Assembly (NCBI GenBank): GCA_027069385.1
Contig: JALXER010000217.1
Location: forward strand, 1 to 17,792
DNA from: Paracoccaceae bacterium
Lineage (GTDB): Bacteria > Pseudomonadota > Alphaproteobacteria > Rhodobacterales > Rhodobacteraceae
Length of the DNA stretch: 17,792 bases
Reading direction: 5' to 3'
Part shown: in pieces, positions 15,401 to 17,792 of the stretch
Numbering within the stretch: the first letter of the stretch is position 1
Layout: each line of letters opens with the position of its first letter
Made by a program: the position numbers and the translations under genes
The notes under the pieces: generated by a model
Databases searched by the model: none
What the model saw: only the letters and a program-made list of their open reading frames with translations
Told to the model about the DNA's origin: nothing

Positions 15401-17446
15401 ATGTCGAACGACCCGTTATTGCAGCCCTATCAACTGGGCCACCTGACGATCAAAAACCGGATCATGACCACCAGCCATGAACCCGCCTATCCCGAGGACG
15501 GCATGCCCAAGGGGCGCTATCGTGCCTATCACGAGGCCCGCGCCAAGGCGGGTGTCGGCCTGACCATGACGGCCGGTTCTGCGGCGGTCAGCCTCGACAG
15601 CCCGCCGGTATTCAACAACATTCTGGCCTATAAAGACGAGGTGGTGCCGTGGATCAGGCAGCTTACCGATGCCTGCCACCAGCACGGCGCGGCGGTGATG
15701 ATCCAGCTTACCCATCTGGGGCGGCGCACCGGCTGGAACAAGGGCGACTGGCTGCCTTCTGTCTCTCCGGGGCCGGACCGCGAACCGGCGCACCGCGCCT
15801 TTCCAAAGGTGATGGAAGACTGGGACATAGAGCGGATCATTGGCGATTATGCCGATGCGGCAGAGCGGATGCAGGCCGGTGGCATGGACGGGATCGAGTT
15901 GGAGGCCTATGGCCACCTGATCGACCAGTTCTGGTCTCCGATTACCAACAAGCTTGGCGGCCCTTATGGTGCCGATACGCTGGAAAACCGCCTGCGCTTT
16001 GGCACCGATATTATCGCGGCGATCCGCAAGCGGGTCGGCAAGGATTTTCTGATCGGGGTGCGCTATACGGCGGATGAGGTCACCAAGGGCGGCACCACGC
16101 CCGAGGAGGGGCTGGAAATCGCGCATCGGCTCAAAGCTTCGGGCCAGGTCGATTTTCTGAACATTATTCGCGGGCGCATCCATACCGATCCGGCGATGAC
16201 CGACGTTATTCCGGTGCAGGGCATGAAAAGTGCCCCGCATCTGGATTTTGCTGGGCGGGTGCGCGCCGAGGTCGGCCTGCCCACCTTTCACGCCGCGCGC
16301 ATCCCCGATGTGGCCACGGCGCGCCATGCGGTGGCCAGCGGGTTGCTCGATATGGTCGGGATGACCCGCGCCCACATGGCCGACCCGCTGATTGTCGAGA
16401 AAATCCGCGCGGGCCGCGAAGATGATATTCGCCCCTGTGTCGGAGCCACCTATTGCCTCGACCGGATCTATCAGGGCGGCGAGGCCCTGTGCATCCACAA
16501 CCCCGCCACGGGGCGCGAGCAAACCATGCCCCATGTAATCGCGCCTGCTGCACGGCGCAAAAAGCTGGTAGTGGTCGGCGCTGGCCCCGCCGGGCTAGAG
16601 GCCGCGCGCGTCGCCGCAAAGCGTGGTCACGCGGTTACCGTGTTCGAGGCCGCCGCCGATCCGGGTGGTCAGGTGCGCCTGACCGCGCTTTCCCCGCGCC
16701 GCCGCGAGATGATGGGCATCATCGATTGGCGCATGGCCCAATGCGCCGCGCACGGGGTTGAATTTCGCTTTAACACCCTTGCCGAGGCCGAAGATGTAAC
16801 CGCGCTTGCGCCCGATGTGGCGATTATCGCCACCGGCGGCCTGCCCGAAACCCGCCTGTTCGAAACCGACGCCGAGCAGCCCTTGGCCGTAACCGCGTGG
16901 GATATCATCTCGGGCGATGTAAAGCCGCTGGAAAACGTGCTGATCTATGATGAAAGCGGCGACCACCCCGCCCTGATGGCCGCCGAAATCGCCGCCAATG
17001 CGGGGGCCAGGGTCGAGGTTATGACACCCGACCGCATCTTTGCTCCCGATATTATGGCGATGAACCTTGTGCCCTATATGCGCAGCCTGCAGGATAAAGA
17101 CGTAACCTTTACCGTCACCCGTCGCCTGCTGGGCATCGGGCGCGAGGGCAATCAGCTTAATGCGACGATCGGCACCGATTATTCGGGCTTTGAAGGCACG
17201 GCGCTCTATGACCAGATCATCATTAATTACGGCACCAAACCGCTTGATGAATTGTACTTCGCCCTGAAACCGCTGGCCAGCAATGGCGGCGCGGTAGACC
17301 AGCACGCCCTGCTGTCCGGCCAGCCCCAAACCCTGATCCGCAACCCCGGTGGCCGCTTTCAGCTATTCCGCATCGGCGACGCCGTTTCGGCCCGCAACAC
17401 CCACGCCGCCATCTACGACGCCCTGCGGCTGGTCAAGGATATCTAG
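15401..17446 (+). CDS. Trimethylamine dehydrogenase/DgcA-like FMN and dinucleotide-binding oxidoreductase
   Basis: Predicted demethylating or dehydrogenating flavoprotein. The 681-residue protein has an Old-Yellow-Enzyme type FMN barrel (about 1-345, with HLGRRTGW, the YGH at 170-172 and GGPYGADTLENR). A cysteine segment (346-364) follows, then a Rossmann domain with VVVGAGPAGLEAA (G393-G398), and a second dinucleotide half ending in FRIGDAVSARNTHAAIYDA. This is the architecture of trimethylamine dehydrogenase, 2,4-dienoyl-CoA reductase and DgcA. The Fe-S motif is altered: only C346, C352 and C364 are present, with Ala at 349 where the second ligand is expected. The start ATG at 15401 has AGGAGG at 15390-15395, five bases upstream, overlapping the methyltransferase stop, so the two are co-translated. 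The partner electron acceptor may be the cytochrome b/Fe-S pair at 3972-5872. Confidence 0.92.
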   Translation: MSNDPLLQPYQLGHLTIKNRIMTTSHEPAYPEDGMPKGRYRAYHEARAKAGVGLTMTAGSAAVSLDSPPVFNNILAYKDEVVPWIRQLTDACHQHGAAVMIQLTHLGRRTGWNKGDWLPSVSPGPDREPAHRAFPKVMEDWDIERIIGDYADAAERMQAGGMDGIELEAYGHLIDQFWSPITNKLGGPYGADTLENRLRFGTDIIAAIRKRVGKDFLIGVRYTADEVTKGGTTPEEGLEIAHRLKASGQVDFLNIIRGRIHTDPAMTDVIPVQGMKSAPHLDFAGRVRAEVGLPTFHAARIPDVATARHAVASGLLDMVGMTRAHMADPLIVEKIRAGREDDIRPCVGATYCLDRIYQGGEALCIHNPATGREQTMPHVIAPAARRKKLVVVGAGPAGLEAARVAAKRGHAVTVFEAAADPGGQVRLTALSPRRREMMGIIDWRMAQCAAHGVEFRFNTLAEAEDVTALAPDVAIIATGGLPETRLFETDAEQPLAVTAWDIISGDVKPLENVLIYDESGDHPALMAAEIAANAGARVEVMTPDRIFAPDIMAMNLVPYMRSLQDKDVTFTVTRRLLGIGREGNQLNATIGTDYSGFEGTALYDQIIINYGTKPLDELYFALKPLASNGGAVDQHALLSGQPQTLIRNPGGRFQLFRIGDAVSARNTHAAIYDALRLVKDI

Positions 17447-17458
17447 GCTGGACAAAGC

Positions 17459-17475
17459 GACCCCGTCAGTGGGTC
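17459..17475 (+). other. Small hairpin downstream of the oxidoreductase gene
   Basis: Arms GACCC and GGGTC surround a 7-base loop, 13 bases after the stop. There is no T-run. It could be a weak 3' end structure. The rest of 17447-17517 shows nothing recognisable. Confidence 0.3.
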
Positions 17476-17517
17476 AAACCTGGAGGCCTGTGCCAAAAGG
17501 CATCCGAATGAGAAGGT

Positions 17518-17775
17518 CGGCTTTGAAGCAAGCTTCAAAGCCGGTTGCGACACTATTGCCTCACTGCGTTCGGTTTTGGAGCCACACGAATGGCAGCGCC
17601 TGAATATGCGGGCGTTGCGCCGTATAAGGGTTTTTGCCATTCTGGCAAAAGAGTTCCACCTGGTACCCTCGGGGGGTACGCGCATTCATGCGCGAGGGGG
17701 GCTGTGGCCCCCCTACCTGCCGAACGAAGTGAGGCCATGGTGTCGCAACGCGTTTTGAAACTTGTTTCAAAACGC
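17518..17775 (-). repeat. Structured repeat element, copy 2 (inverted relative to copy 1)
   Basis: This 258-bp element has the same plan as 12831-13090 read on the other strand. Hairpin 17518-17543 has arm CGGCTTTGAAGC and loop AA. The 30-bp arm 17544-17573 and its partner 17720-17749 follow. Hairpin 17750-17775 has arm GCGTTTTGAAAC and loop TT on the plus strand. The internal stems around 17631-17720 are also kept. It begins 71 bases after the oxidoreductase stop. Terminal hairpin arms differ from copy 1 by matched changes on both sides. The last 17 bases of the window after it show nothing. Confidence 0.9.
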
Positions 17776-17792
17776 ACCCCCTCGCAGCACAC

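Overview
The window looks like the chromosome of an alphaproteobacterium, most likely a Rhodobacteraceae (Rhodobacterales) member. This is judged from moderately high GC, dense ATGA-overlap operons, and gene families that are characteristic there (FDH3-type formate dehydrogenase, non-pyrrolysine MttB paired with a DgcA-like flavoprotein). It is an inference without any database search. Layout: (1) positions 1-5872, a plus-strand respiratory operon: the C-terminal three quarters of a molybdopterin formate dehydrogenase alpha subunit, its four-cluster ferredoxin beta subunit, its cytochrome b gamma subunit, then, coupled by 4-bp stop/start overlaps, a NarI/DsrM-like diheme membrane cytochrome b and a HdrD/DsrK/GlpC-like Fe-S protein with a CCG domain. 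A good intrinsic terminator closes this unit at 5909-5934. (2) 6196-12494, a complete ABC importer of the peptide/opine/nickel class: an unusually long periplasmic binding protein, an intercistronic hairpin, two permeases and two ATPases with overlapping ends. (3) 12495-13117, a gene-free stretch with two 41-bp tandem repeats carrying hairpins, then a 260-bp structured repeat element. (4) 13118-17446, a divergent cassette: a TetR-family regulator facing an MttB-family methyltransferase and a 681-aa FMN/Fe-S/FAD-type oxidoreductase of the trimethylamine dehydrogenase/DgcA family. (5) 17518-17775, a second copy of the structured repeat in the opposite orientation. Working model (inference): the importer brings in a methylated amine, betaine or related compound. 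The MttB-like and DgcA-like proteins demethylate it. The split DgcB-like membrane module passes electrons to the respiratory chain. The one-carbon product is finally oxidised as formate by the formate dehydrogenase. The substrate cannot be named from sequence, and no corrinoid protein is encoded in the window. The most unusual structure is the pair of about 260-bp inverted elements flanking the regulator-methyltransferase-oxidoreductase cassette. Each element is bounded by a perfect 12-bp-arm hairpin, and between copies the arm sequences change in compensating pairs while the two-base loop and the adjoining 30-bp inverted arms stay constant.
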